Shown here: piece after piece, positions 28,298 through 37,566 of the stretch
Layout: every line of letters begins with the position of its first letter
How positions within the stretch are numbered: the first letter of the stretch is position 1
Translations under genes and position numbers: made by a program
Notes under the pieces: model-generated
The model's input: only the letters and a program-made list of their open reading frames with translations
Databases searched by the model: none
Told to the model about the DNA's origin: nothing
Assembly: GCF_018861065.1 (NCBI RefSeq)
Contig: NZ_JAHKQO010000036.1
Location: 211,865 to 275,864, forward strand
Reading direction: 5' to 3'
Length of the DNA: 64,000 nt
Source: Paraglaciecola arctica
Lineage (GTDB): Bacteria > Pseudomonadota > Gammaproteobacteria > Enterobacterales > Alteromonadaceae

Positions 28298-28954
28298 ATG
28301 AAAACATCCGGAAAAACAAGAATACGTTTATCACCCGAGGAACGGGAAAAGGAGATCCTAAAATACACCGCCGAAATAGTGGCACAAGAAGGTGTATTCG
28401 CGGTGAGCATTGAGAAAATAGGCAAAGCCCTAAATATTAGCAAATCCACTGTGTATTCATATTTCCCAAGTACCACTGAGTTGCTTCAAAAGCTATTTCT
28501 ACAGGAAATGAGATCGCTGCGAGCCAAACAAAATGCCGCAATCGAAAAAGCTAAGACTATTGAACAGCTTGTAAGAGGTATTACCCATGCGTATTTAAAT
28601 TACATTGATGAAAAAGGGTTGTTAATCAGTCGTCTACAAGCAGAACCAAGTTTGATTTCATTTGGCGGCCCCACCGATTATGCGAGGCAAAGCGCCATTA
28701 ATCATCTAGCCAAAACAATATCCGAAGCCTGCGATATCCCTATGGCGATAGCCATTCCCGCGACAGATATCTCTTTTGGTCTCCCAGAAGCTGCAGGACA
28801 TTGTTTAAACCGCAAAGTTACCGATAAACAAACAATCGAAGATTTAACTGTGGCGATGATTCTTGCTAGTATCAAAGCTACAAAAGATAACAGCGAATTC
28901 AATTTTAAATCACTTCCCGAGCAACCCGTAAACAACAAAAAACCTACTGAGTAA
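28298..28954 (+). CDS. TetR-family transcriptional regulator
   Basis: A 218-residue regulator from the chosen ATG. The N-terminal helix-turn-helix is recognisable (EILKYTAEIVAQEGVFAVSI, then IGKALNISKSTVYSYFPSTTELLQKLF); the rest is a helical ligand domain. An in-frame ATG at 28262 would add 12 basic residues. I prefer 28298 because AGG lies just upstream and the longer N-terminus is unlike the family, but this is not settled. It is most likely the local regulator of the 19.8-28.2 kb catabolic genes. Confidence 0.85.
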   Translation: MKTSGKTRIRLSPEEREKEILKYTAEIVAQEGVFAVSIEKIGKALNISKSTVYSYFPSTTELLQKLFLQEMRSLRAKQNAAIEKAKTIEQLVRGITHAYLNYIDEKGLLISRLQAEPSLISFGGPTDYARQSAINHLAKTISEACDIPMAIAIPATDISFGLPEAAGHCLNRKVTDKQTIEDLTVAMILASIKATKDNSEFNFKSLPEQPVNNKKPTE

Positions 28955-29108
28955 ATACCAAGTGTATTGATAGAATTTAGGTCCTGACATTGCTCGTACT
29001 GCTGAATCCACACCCTGCAATCCGCTATAAAATTGCGAATTTTGAGATATTGTAAAGGCTAGAGATAGCGCTTATTCTTTGTTTACTCATAAAACTAGGA
29101 TCTAACCC

Positions 29109-29525
29109 ATGCAAACAACTCCCAATAAAGCCGCGCGTTGGCCCCTTATTCGGCAAGGCATAGTTTTCCAATTAAAGTTAGGCTTAGACGCTCTGCGAGA
29201 TATATTAATGAGTCCGGTTTCAATTGTGCTGGTCATAATTGATGTAGTTATGGCAAACAATCAGCAACAAAGTTATTTTATGAAGTTAATGGGACTAGGT
29301 AAAAAAAGTGATCATTGGATAAATTTATTTGCTGTTGAGCCACTCGACAAGGACGCCAAAGATAATCCCCAAGCGGATGACAACAATGTTGATTATTGGT
29401 TTTCAAAAATTGAAACTGTAGTAAAGGAGCAACGAGTAGATGGCAAGTTGACCAAGGCCGGCAAAGAGAAAATTCAGCAATATTTTAGTCGCATCAATCA
29501 AACCTCAGACACACCTGAAAGTTAA
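29109..29525 (+). CDS. Conserved small protein of unknown function
   Basis: I do not recognise the 138-residue product. The N-terminal 20 residues are basic. A helix of about 20 hydrophobic residues follows (LMSPVSIVLVIIDVVMA, near 33-49), which could be a membrane anchor. The C-terminal half is charged (AVEPLDKDAKDNPQADDNN; KIETVVKEQRVDGKLTKAG). It has an ATG with AGGATCT upstream, good coding character and no overlapping gene. A 6-bp inverted repeat at 29538-29556 separates it from the convergent esterase. Confidence 0.7.
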   Translation: MQTTPNKAARWPLIRQGIVFQLKLGLDALRDILMSPVSIVLVIIDVVMANNQQQSYFMKLMGLGKKSDHWINLFAVEPLDKDAKDNPQADDNNVDYWFSKIETVVKEQRVDGKLTKAGKEKIQQYFSRINQTSDTPES

Positions 29526-29570
29526 ATTTCCGCAATCGTTAGCCTTAACAGCTAACCTTAAGACTAACTG

Positions 29571-30386
29571 TTAGTTTGATTTGAAATGCTCATCAAGAAA
29601 ATTGAAATGATAGTTAATGGATTTCTGCCAATACTCTAATGTGTGGCCTCCGGGCATTTCAAGGTAACTATGGGGGATATTTTCGGAAACTAAAATTTCG
29701 TGGAACTGCTTGTTACTATCGTAAAAAAAATCATCCACACCAATATCAAAAAATAACGCTAGTTTTTTTCCTTGCAGCAAGTCTGCCATGTTGACTACAG
29801 AGTACCGCTGCCAATTATCTGGATGTTCAGTTTGACTACCTATACGTTTGGCAATATCCCAACTATCTGGAAAGGGCCTTAAGTCAAAAGCGCCGCTGGT
29901 ACTGATTGCTGCACTAAAAACATCGCTATGGCGAATGGCTAGATAAAACGCGCCAAATCCCCCCATACTCAATCCCATGATTGCTCGATCGGCCTTATGA
30001 GTTTTAGAATTAAACTTGCGATCGACAAAGTTAACTAATTCCTGACTGATATAAGTTTCATACTGAAAATTTGCATCGATAGGGCTGTCAATATACCAAC
30101 TGGTTTTTGCGCCGTCGGGACACACTATAATAATGCTATATTGGTCTGCTAAGTTTTTAATTTTAGGAATGATTGTTGGCCAAAAGCTATGATCGTCTGT
30201 TGCACCGTGCAAAGCATACAAAACGGGTAAAGCCCTTCCATTTGCACTGTATTCTTTGGGCAAAATAATAGTATTAGAGATATCTTTGTGCATGGATTGA
30301 CTGTAGACCTTAAATGTCGCGACATTGGCACAAAAAACTTGTAGTGATAGAAAAATTAAAGAGATAAAACAAGATAACCGAAACAT
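29571..30386 (-). CDS. Secreted esterase-fold hydrolase (esterase D/tributyrin esterase type)
   Basis: A 271-residue alpha/beta hydrolase with a signal peptide (MFRLSCFISLIFLSLQVFCA). The motif LPVLYALHGATDD gives the oxyanion region and GLSMGGFGAFYLA carries the nucleophile Ser. Asp in DIGVDDFFYD and His in PGGHTLEYWQ complete the triad. The ATG at 30386 has AGGGG upstream and starts the signal peptide; the frame runs 33 codons further without support. Relatives include carboxylesterases, feruloyl esterases and S-formylglutathione hydrolases. Export argues against the last. Confidence 0.88.
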   Translation of the reverse strand: MFRLSCFISLIFLSLQVFCANVATFKVYSQSMHKDISNTIILPKEYSANGRALPVLYALHGATDDHSFWPTIIPKIKNLADQYSIIIVCPDGAKTSWYIDSPIDANFQYETYISQELVNFVDRKFNSKTHKADRAIMGLSMGGFGAFYLAIRHSDVFSAAISTSGAFDLRPFPDSWDIAKRIGSQTEHPDNWQRYSVVNMADLLQGKKLALFFDIGVDDFFYDSNKQFHEILVSENIPHSYLEMPGGHTLEYWQKSINYHFNFLDEHFKSN

Positions 30387-30695
30387 AATGCCCCTAGATG
30401 AATTATTCCTGAAAACAGAGAGTCTAACCGTCATTGCTGCCATTAACTTTGAGTAAAATTTTATACTAATGTTAAAAAGTAACAACTAGTAGTTGACCCT
30501 AGTGACTCTGCTTAGTAATGTCGAGTGTAAATTCAAAAAAACAATTTATTTAGTCAAAACAATCGATTAGTAAAGTTTCCCCACTAATTTAAATTTTTGT
30601 TTGGCTAATAGGAAACTCGATTTTGTTCATCATAAACACTAATGTTTATTGGGCTAAACTATTACCGATAAAGTTTAGTCGTGGGGTAAAACCCG
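30387..30695. other. Divergent intergenic region
   Basis: 309 bases between the secreted esterase and a solute-binding protein gene. It contains a short perfect palindrome CAACTAGTAGTTG at 30483-30495 and is otherwise AT-rich. I see no gene or convincing named site. Confidence 0.4.
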
Positions 30696-31481
30696 ATGAG
30701 TAGACTGTGCATATTCCTAAGTTTTGGTTTTTTCAGTCTATTTATTGCTGCTCAGGTACAAAGTAAATGTCTTAAAACTATGGCATGGGATGACGACTAC
30801 CCCTATGCATTTCAACTAAGTCCAGAGGATATACAACCTAGTGGTTTAAATATCGAATTGGCCATGGCAGTGTTGGCAGAATCTAACTGCCAATTACGCT
30901 TTTTGAAAATGCCTTGGGCAAGAGCACTAGTAGAATTGTCACAAGGACGAATAGATATTATTGGCGGTGCCTACCCCAATCAAGAACGACAACAATATGC
31001 TAGGTATTCAAAGATAAACTTTTATTTCGAAAACGTGCTTTTTATTCGAACCGATATTTCCAATAATGTTGCTTTGCACACCCTAAGTGACATCCAAAAG
31101 AATCAACTTAAAGTAGGTGTACAAATAGATGTTTATTATGGCGAAGCTTTCGATACCTTAAAGTTAAGCCCTGATTTTTCTCGATTGATTTACCCTAATA
31201 CTAGCCGTAAAGCCTTGTGGGGTATGTTAGGTTTAGGCCGACTTGATGGAGTGATTGCTGACGCTCGCTCTGGTCAGGAGGAAGTAAAAAAACTGAATTT
31301 AAGTTCAATTATTGTGCCCAGTAATCTAGTTATTACTAACCAAGCCTCGCACTTTATTTTTTCAAAGAAATCAGTCAAACAAGAATTCGTGGAGAACTTT
31401 GATAAAACACTAAATAAATTAAAAGCCAATGGCTTAGTTAAGGCTATTTTAGAAAAATACTCTCCAAAAACTAATCAGTAG
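30696..31481 (+). CDS. Periplasmic amino-acid-type solute-binding protein (SBP_bac_3)
   Basis: A 261-residue protein with a signal peptide (to about residue 24). The mature part follows the family-3 binding-protein pattern: 'AWDDDYPYAFQL', 'GLNIELAMAVLAESNC', 'MPWARALVELSQGRIDIIGGAYPNQER' and 'KVGVQIDVYYGEAF'. There is no transporter gene beside it, so it may be a stand-alone binding or sensing protein. Its 3' end overlaps the convergent DUF1801 gene by 11 bases. Confidence 0.88.
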   Translation: MSRLCIFLSFGFFSLFIAAQVQSKCLKTMAWDDDYPYAFQLSPEDIQPSGLNIELAMAVLAESNCQLRFLKMPWARALVELSQGRIDIIGGAYPNQERQQYARYSKINFYFENVLFIRTDISNNVALHTLSDIQKNQLKVGVQIDVYYGEAFDTLKLSPDFSRLIYPNTSRKALWGMLGLGRLDGVIADARSGQEEVKKLNLSSIIVPSNLVITNQASHFIFSKKSVKQEFVENFDKTLNKLKANGLVKAILEKYSPKTNQ

Positions 31482-31884
31482 CATTTTTTCTACTGTGATA
31501 ACTCATTGCTAAATAGATAAATTGTTTGATCACTTGTGTTTGGATTGGCTCGCGACTATCAAACAACACACCACGATTTTTATCATAGCGTAAATCAGGG
31601 TAAACCAGCCTAAACTCTTCGATTATTGATGTTTGGCAATGCACGAACAAACCAAATTCATATGGGTTAGCTTTAAGTTGTGACAGTCTTAAAGTTGTCC
31701 CTGACTTAGGTGTATGCGTCACGTAACTAGGCTCACCCCACTTGAGGCATTCTTCGACTTGACCTATTTGTTCTGTGTTTGCGGCCACTTCAAAGATCCA
31801 TTGGCGGATCGTCAGCAAAACGTGTTGAGTTTGCGTCTGGTACTGATCAAATACCTGCGTGATTTCCGAATTATTAAAGTCCAT
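31471..31884 (-). CDS. DUF1801 domain protein
   Basis: A 137-residue protein with the DUF1801 pattern: 'ECLKWGEPSYVT' near the N-terminal third, a beta-rich core 'EFGLFVHCQTSIIEEF' and 'NRGVLFDSREPIQT'. The function of the family is unknown. Its ATG overlaps the stop of the FAD monooxygenase (TAATG), indicating translational coupling. Confidence 0.85.
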   Translation of the reverse strand: MDFNNSEITQVFDQYQTQTQHVLLTIRQWIFEVAANTEQIGQVEECLKWGEPSYVTHTPKSGTTLRLSQLKANPYEFGLFVHCQTSIIEEFRLVYPDLRYDKNRGVLFDSREPIQTQVIKQFIYLAMSYHSRKNATD

Positions 31885-33110
31885 TAAGATAGTTCTTCAG
31901 TAATATTGTAGCTATATATAACATCGAGTTTATTGGCAGCAACTGTATCGCTTAGACCTAGACTGGCTAGTCCCGACAGCACGGCCAGTTTTGTTTTGTC
32001 GAATGCGCTATTCATATGATACAACCCCGCATTTTTGCGTGCACCACCTTGAATACTACTAGCTCGGGACAAACGTATTTGCTGGTATTTAAGCAAAGCG
32101 TTTTGAATATGATTTTGATTGAGTGAGCTTTGATCCGCCACTGTTTGCTCCACCAAACAGTGCGCAAGCGCATAACTGTCTTCAATCGCCATGGCAGCGC
32201 CTTGAGCCAAAAATGGCAACATCGGATGACAAGCATCTCCCAGCAGCGCCACATTTTTATCGGTCCAATGACTCAAAGGTTGCCTGTCAAATAATGCCCA
32301 AAGAAAACACTGCTCAGTTGCAGCCAATAACTCCGTTACTTCAGGATGCCAGTCAACAAAAGTATTTCTCAATTCCTGAATATCGCCTGCCTCATGCCAT
32401 GACTCTTTTTGCCAATCAGAACGCTCCTGTACAGCAACAAAATTGACCAACTCCCCGCCTCTGAGGTAATAACTCACAAAATGTTTGCCCGGCCCTACCC
32501 ATAAGTTGGCATTGGGTTTAATTAATCCTTGAGGCAATTTATCAGCAGCTACCACACCTCGCCATGCGACTTGCCCAGTAAACTGAGCAGGAGTCTGGCC
32601 CAACATACAAGCTTGAACTTTTGATTTGATGCCATCCGCACCAATGAGTAAATCAGCTTCTAGATTTTGATCGTTTTCAAATTTTATGCTGAGTTTATCC
32701 GTGCGATGGTGATAACTTTGCAACTGCTGCCCTAAATGAATACTAACATTCGCTTGCTTACATTCAGCATATAATACTGAGAGTAGATCCGCGCGGTGAA
32801 TATGCAGATAATCAGCGGCAAATTTATGTAACGCTGTGTCACCCAATGGAACCGTAAAATAGGTTTTTCCGCTTTGAAAATGGCGCATTACCGCTGATTT
32901 GGGGCGAAATCCTTTAGCCTTAACTTGTTCTGCAATTCCTAACGCTTTAAGAACATGCATGGCATTAGGACTAAGCTGTAATCCAGCACCAACTTCAGCA
33001 ACTTGTGAGCTTTGTTCATAAACCGCCACTTCAAAGCCACGCTTAGCCAATGCTAAAGCAGCACATAAACCACCAATACCTGCTCCCGCAACTACAATTT
33101 TTATACTCAA
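31884..33110 (-). CDS. FAD-dependent aromatic-ring monooxygenase (UbiH/salicylate hydroxylase type)
   Basis: A flavoprotein of 408 residues from a TTG at 33110, giving (M)SIKIVVAGAGIGGLCAALA; no ATG fits. The FAD motif GAGIGGLCAALALAKRG is at the N-terminus. The DG motif (LLIGADGIKSKV) is central and the GD motif (ALLGDACHPMLPFLAQGA) lies near residue 300. The family hydroxylates aromatic substrates with NAD(P)H; the substrate is unknown. An upstream in-frame TTG at 33146 has no Shine-Dalgarno. It is translationally coupled to the DUF1801 gene. Confidence 0.88.
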   Translation of the reverse strand: MSIKIVVAGAGIGGLCAALALAKRGFEVAVYEQSSQVAEVGAGLQLSPNAMHVLKALGIAEQVKAKGFRPKSAVMRHFQSGKTYFTVPLGDTALHKFAADYLHIHRADLLSVLYAECKQANVSIHLGQQLQSYHHRTDKLSIKFENDQNLEADLLIGADGIKSKVQACMLGQTPAQFTGQVAWRGVVAADKLPQGLIKPNANLWVGPGKHFVSYYLRGGELVNFVAVQERSDWQKESWHEAGDIQELRNTFVDWHPEVTELLAATEQCFLWALFDRQPLSHWTDKNVALLGDACHPMLPFLAQGAAMAIEDSYALAHCLVEQTVADQSSLNQNHIQNALLKYQQIRLSRASSIQGGARKNAGLYHMNSAFDKTKLAVLSGLASLGLSDTVAANKLDVIYSYNITEELS

Positions 33111-33306
33111 AACTACTATCCAGTGGTTTATACATCTTTGCAGCAAATAGTAATACGCTTGTAAGCAGTTTGGCTAGTGTGTTGAATACTTTCAAACTGT
33201 CTCATGCACGTTATGGTTATTAGCAATAAAAATATTAAATTTTTAGATCTAGAAAATCACTTTATCAGTAATACTTAGTTCAACTTATGACATTTACAGG
33301 TTTTTT

Positions 33307-34746
33307 ATGATCGCCTCTACTCTTATGTGGTTTCGCCAGGATTTGCGATTAAGAGACAATCCAGCTCTTGATTATGCCTGCGAGAAAGGTGCGATTATTC
33401 CACTCTACATTTTTGATAATGAATGCGAGCAACATTTTATTCCTGGCAGTGCCAGCAAGTGGTGGCTGCATCAGTCACTAAGTGCCTTAAATGATTCCTT
33501 AGGCAATCAACTTCATTTTTCAAAGGGTGATGCCAGCAAGATTTTAATTGAGTTGGTTGAAAAACATAATATTAAAAGTGTAGTGTGGAATCGCTGTTAC
33601 GAACCATGGCAAATCAAACGCGACTCGCAGCTTAAACAAACATTGTTAGCAGCGGGTGTAGAGGTCAAAAGTTTTAATAGCCATTTATTGTGGGAGCCAT
33701 GGCAAGTATTAAAAAAGGACCAAACGCCATACAAAGTATTTACGCCTTATTATCGACGCGGTTGCTTGTCTAACACTGCCCCTAGAATGCCAATAGCAAT
33801 ACCTGAAAACATCCAAGTAGAATATCTACCGCAGTTTGACCAAGGGCTTGATGCACTGGAGCTGTTGCCAACTATTAACTGGCATAACACAATTGAAAAA
33901 ATGTGGACACCAGGTGAACAGGGTGCGGCAAAACACCTTAGCGAATTTTTACCTGATGGCGCTAAAGCATACAAACAAAAACGCGACTTTCCTGATCTAG
34001 GTGCTACTTCTAAGTTATCGCCACACCTACATTTTGGTGAGATATCCCCAAACCAAATTTGGTACAGCGCGATTCATGCCTTAAATGGTAACACCGAAGA
34101 TGCAGGTTTAGATTGTTACCTTAGCGAATTAGGTTGGCGAGAGTTTTCGTACTACTTATTGTTTCATTTCCCGCATATCCCTCAGGAAAACTTCAGTCCT
34201 AAATTCCAACACTTTCCGTGGCGTAACGACCCTGACTCACTAAAAGCTTGGCAACAAGGGCAAACAGGCATTCCCATAGTAGACGCAGGAATGCGTGAAT
34301 TATGGCAAACCGGCACTATGCACAATCGAGTGCGTATGGTGGTGGCTTCATTCTTAGTCAAAAACCTATTAATTCATTGGGGTGAAGGTGAACGCTGGTT
34401 TTGGGATTGTTTACTTGATGCAGATTTAGCCGCCAACAGCGCAAGCTGGCAATGGGTAGCTGGCACTGGTGCTGATGCTGCGCCCTACTTCAGAATATTT
34501 AACCCAGTCACACAAGGTCAGCGATTTGATTCAAAGGGCGATTACGTAAAACGCTTTTGTCCTGAACTTAGCAAAATGCCTGAGAAATACATACATAACC
34601 CTTGGGAAGCCCCGCAAAATATTTTGGATTATGCAGGCGTAAAACTAGGTAAAAATTATCCTAAGCCCTTAGTGGATTTAAAAGCTTCACGGCAAAGAGC
34701 GCTAGATGCTCTAGCCCAATCCAAACAACAACCTAACGAAGAATAA
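33307..34746 (+). CDS. phrB: Class I CPD DNA photolyase
   Basis: Repairs cyclobutane pyrimidine dimers with blue light. The 479-residue protein has the N-terminal antenna-binding domain (LMWFRQDLRLRDNPAL) and the FAD domain. Signatures: 'LHFGEISPNQIWY', 'FLSELGWREFSYYLLFH'-like region (LSELGWREFSYY), 'PIVDAGMRELWQTGTMHNRVRM' split by its core Arg/His, and 'WQWVAGTGADAAPYFRIFNP'. Trp residues suitable for electron transfer to FAD are present. The DPRP-type photolyase starts eight bases after its stop. Confidence 0.95.
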   Translation: MIASTLMWFRQDLRLRDNPALDYACEKGAIIPLYIFDNECEQHFIPGSASKWWLHQSLSALNDSLGNQLHFSKGDASKILIELVEKHNIKSVVWNRCYEPWQIKRDSQLKQTLLAAGVEVKSFNSHLLWEPWQVLKKDQTPYKVFTPYYRRGCLSNTAPRMPIAIPENIQVEYLPQFDQGLDALELLPTINWHNTIEKMWTPGEQGAAKHLSEFLPDGAKAYKQKRDFPDLGATSKLSPHLHFGEISPNQIWYSAIHALNGNTEDAGLDCYLSELGWREFSYYLLFHFPHIPQENFSPKFQHFPWRNDPDSLKAWQQGQTGIPIVDAGMRELWQTGTMHNRVRMVVASFLVKNLLIHWGEGERWFWDCLLDADLAANSASWQWVAGTGADAAPYFRIFNPVTQGQRFDSKGDYVKRFCPELSKMPEKYIHNPWEAPQNILDYAGVKLGKNYPKPLVDLKASRQRALDALAQSKQQPNEE

Positions 34747-34754
34747 GCCGACCG

Positions 34755-36293
34755 ATGGCCACCTTAAGATTAATTTTAGCTGACCAACTTAGCCATAGCC
34801 TTGCCAGCTTACAAGACTATGACCTAGAGAACGACTGGGTATTAATGGCTGAGGTAAGAACAGAAGCCAGTTACGTTAAACATCATAAAAAGAAAATTGC
34901 CTTTTTATTTTCAGCCATGCGTCACTTTGCAAAAGAGCTAACAGACCACGGGCATAAACTCGTTTATCGACAATACGATGATAAACACAACCAAGGTAGT
35001 TTAAAGGCCGAAGTAGAGCTTCTCTGTAAAAAACAAAGTATAGATAGAATAGTACTCACCCACCCCGGTGAATATCGAGTGTTAGCTGATATGAAGACTT
35101 GGCAAGATAATCTAGGAATTGAAGTTGAGATCCGCGAGGACGACCGCTTCTTAGCAAGCCTTAGTGAGTTTGCCGACTGGGCGAAAGATCGCAAACAACT
35201 TCGAATGGAGTTTTTCTATAGAGAAATGCGCAAAGCGTGGCATTTTTTGATGGATGGCGATAAACCCGTTGGCGACAAGTGGAATTACGACAGCGCCAAC
35301 CGAAAAGCCTTACCTAAGGACATGTCTCCTCCGAAACCAACTATGTTTGAGCCTGACTCTATTACCCAAGATGTTATCAAGTTAGTCTCTACAGAGTTTG
35401 CTGATCACTTTGGGGAACTTGATAAGTTTCACTTTGCAGTCACCCGAGAGCAAGCTTTAGTGGTGCTGCAAGAATTTATAGAGCAGCGCTTAATCAACTT
35501 TGGTGATTATCAAGATGCCATGGTTGAGGGCGAACCTTGGATGTACCACTCTCATATTAGTTTTTATCTAAACTGCGGATTGCTAACTCCAAAAGAAGTG
35601 ATTGAACAAGCTGAGTATGCCTACCGTAAAGGCGATGCTCCACTAAACGCAACCGAGGGTTTTATACGTCAGGTGCTAGGCTGGCGAGAGTATGTGCGAG
35701 GTTTGTATTGGCTGAAGATGCCTGGTTACAAAGATGAGAACTTCTTAGAAGCTAAAGGTTCATTGCCCAAGTTTTTTTGGGATACCCATACCCAAATGAA
35801 CTGCTTACATCAGTGTATTAAAGAAACCTCAGAAAATGCTTACGCTCATCATATTCAGCGATTAATGATAATAGGTAACTTTGCACTGCTTGCAGGGTTA
35901 CACCCAGATGAAGTTAACGAATGGTATTTAATCGTTTATGCCGACGCTTACGAATGGGTAGAAATGCCCAACGTTACGGGCATGATACTGTTTGCAGATG
36001 GCGGCCTTCTTGCCAGTAAACCCTATGCGGCTAGTGGTAGTTACATTAACAAGATGTCTAATTACTGCCAAAACTGTCACTACAGTGTAAAAGAAAAGAA
36101 CGGCGCACAAGCCTGCCCCTTCAATTACTTATACTGGGATTTTTTGGACCGCAACAAAGAAAAGTTAGGCAATAACCCGCGTCTAGGAATGCCCTACCGC
36201 ACCCTTAACAATATGTCGGATGAAAAACGTCAAACTATTCAACGAGATAGTCAGGTCTTTTTTAAAGCCTTAGAACAAGATGAAAAAGTCTGA
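34755..36293 (+). CDS. Fe-S cryptochrome/(6-4) photolyase family protein (DPRP type)
   Basis: A 512-residue flavoprotein of the deoxyribodipyrimidine-photolyase-related group (PhrB/CryB type, bacterial (6-4) photolyases). It starts '[16 protein letters not shown]'. The FAD-binding region contains '[16 protein letters not shown]' and '[19 protein letters not shown]'. The C-terminal motif NYCQNCHYS...[12 protein letters not shown] supplies three of the expected [4Fe-4S] cysteines; the fourth lies upstream (LHQCIKE is a candidate). With the CPD photolyase it gives repair of both major UV lesions. A DUF2256 gene overlaps its last 14 bases. Confidence 0.93.
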   Translation: MATLRLILADQLSHSLASLQDYDLENDWVLMAEVRTEASYVKHHKKKIAFLFSAMRHFAKELTDHGHKLVYRQYDDKHNQGSLKAEVELLCKKQSIDRIVLTHPGEYRVLADMKTWQDNLGIEVEIREDDRFLASLSEFADWAKDRKQLRMEFFYREMRKAWHFLMDGDKPVGDKWNYDSANRKALPKDMSPPKPTMFEPDSITQDVIKLVSTEFADHFGELDKFHFAVTREQALVVLQEFIEQRLINFGDYQDAMVEGEPWMYHSHISFYLNCGLLTPKEVIEQAEYAYRKGDAPLNATEGFIRQVLGWREYVRGLYWLKMPGYKDENFLEAKGSLPKFFWDTHTQMNCLHQCIKETSENAYAHHIQRLMIIGNFALLAGLHPDEVNEWYLIVYADAYEWVEMPNVTGMILFADGGLLASKPYAASGSYINKMSNYCQNCHYSVKEKNGAQACPFNYLYWDFLDRNKEKLGNNPRLGMPYRTLNNMSDEKRQTIQRDSQVFFKALEQDEKV

Positions 36294-36423
36294 CTTACCC
36301 AGTAAACTTTGCCCTATATGCCATCGCCCTTTTAACTGGCGCAAAAAATGGCAAAGGTGTTGGAATGAGGTAAGGTATTGTTCGAAACGTTGTGGCCAAA
36401 AGAAACAAGCCACGCGGCTTTAG
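36280..36423 (+). CDS. DUF2256 zinc-binding small protein
   Basis: Found by reading the frame from the ATG at 36280, which overlaps the photolyase 3' end by 14 bases. The 47-residue product ([18 protein letters not shown]...) has CPIC, a central 'WRKKWQRCW' and 'YCSKRCG', the cysteine pattern of DUF2256. It is almost certainly a small zinc-binding fold. The family is often found next to photolyase/cryptochrome genes, as here. The overlap implies translational coupling to the Fe-S photolyase. The function is unknown. Confidence 0.88.
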   Translation: MKKSDLPSKLCPICHRPFNWRKKWQRCWNEVRYCSKRCGQKKQATRL

Positions 36424-36492
36424 ATTTGTACTAACCTTATCAAGTTGCAAAACCTAGAAAAAATTAAGAAACAAACGTAATAGGAGAAATAT

Positions 36493-36723
36493 ATGTATCC
36501 CCCAACACACTCAATTCACGCTTTGTTTGATCAATTGGGCCTAGATAGTTCAGAACAAGGAATCAATGAGTTTATCAGCAAACATGGTCCACTTGCTGCC
36601 AACATAAAGTTACACCAAGCTGATTTTTGGAATAGCTCACAAGGCGCATTTTTACAACAAATGACCAATGAAGATGCCGATTGGGCAGAAATCGTAGATG
36701 AACTAGACGCCATGCTTCGTTAG
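36493..36723 (+). CDS. DUF2789 family protein
   Basis: A 76-residue acidic cytoplasmic protein matching the DUF2789 pattern: 'HSIHALFDQLGLDSSE', 'HGPLAANIKLHQADFWN', 'QAFLQQ'-like segment and 'ADWAEIVDELDAMLR'. AGGAGAAA lies before the ATG. It is in line with the photolyase genes and separated from DUF2256 by 69 bases. The function is unknown. Confidence 0.9.
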   Translation: MYPPTHSIHALFDQLGLDSSEQGINEFISKHGPLAANIKLHQADFWNSSQGAFLQQMTNEDADWAEIVDELDAMLR

Positions 36724-36805
36724 TGTCTCAACGTCTGGCTAAAATCGCCATAAGGCTTAGCAGTAAATGAATTCTCAACTACCGCAGTAATGTAAAGTCT
36801 TCACG

Positions 36806-37462
36806 TTATTGCCCATCACTCATCATTGCCGCTAAAACAGGGCGCTGGGCGCAACGTGCAAACCAAGCGTCTATATTTGGAAAGGCTGACAACTCCAGCT
36901 CCATAGACAAAGCCCAAGCAACCAAAACAAACACATGTGTATCGACTAAAGAGTAATCATTCAACAAAAAATGGCGGTCGGCTAGCGCGCCATTTAAAAT
37001 TTCGAAACAGTGATGCAAAGTCTGCCGCGCCTTTAACAATGCTTGTGGTCGACGTTGTTCTATCTCTACAAAATCTTGTGAGCCTTGTTGTACGGCACCT
37101 GGAGCATCGGGTGGTAACTCAGCTGCCAGTTTACCTGCAGCATCGGCCAAATTAATATTTGACCATACAACCCATTTCATAGCCTCGCCACGACTGGGGC
37201 CAGACTCTGGAAACAAAGCCTTCTCAGTTCCAAATGTCTCACCTAGATACAAAGTTATGGCAACCGATTCCCAAATAATGACGCCCTCATGCACTATCAC
37301 GGGAACTCTGCCATTTGGATTGAGTTTTAAGAAAGCTTCTGTTCGTGTATCACCCGCATCGATATCTAATTCAACACCTTGGTAATCTACACTTAACTCT
37401 GCTAACACAGCCTCTGTAATACTAGATGTAGACATAGGCGCATAATAAAAACTAATGCTCAT
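36806..37462 (-). CDS. Glutathione S-transferase family protein
   Basis: A 218-residue protein with an N-terminal thioredoxin-like domain (YAPMSTSSITEAVLAEL; NPNGRVPVIVHEGVIIWESVAITLYL, the glutathione-binding 'P-x-ES' segment) and an all-helical C-terminal domain. The likely catalytic Ser or Tyr is in the first loop (YYAPMSTSS). The substrate is unknown. It is convergent with the DUF2789 gene. Confidence 0.9.
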   Translation of the reverse strand: MSISFYYAPMSTSSITEAVLAELSVDYQGVELDIDAGDTRTEAFLKLNPNGRVPVIVHEGVIIWESVAITLYLGETFGTEKALFPESGPSRGEAMKWVVWSNINLADAAGKLAAELPPDAPGAVQQGSQDFVEIEQRRPQALLKARQTLHHCFEILNGALADRHFLLNDYSLVDTHVFVLVAWALSMELELSAFPNIDAWFARCAQRPVLAAMMSDGQ

Positions 37463-37566
37463 TTTTTCCCTTGTAACTAAAGTGGTTGTTTAGCCCTTAA
37501 TTGACTATCCGTTAGTCAGACAGAGCACCCGCTTAGCGGCGGCCTCCAGATTTTAACACGTCCCCA

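Noticed and set aside
28979-28994. Sigma-54-like AGGTCCTGACATTGCT upstream of the unknown gene at 29109
   Set aside because: The -12 box is good, but the -24 box matches only 3 of 7 positions and the element lies about 115 bases from the start codon. Not strong enough to list.
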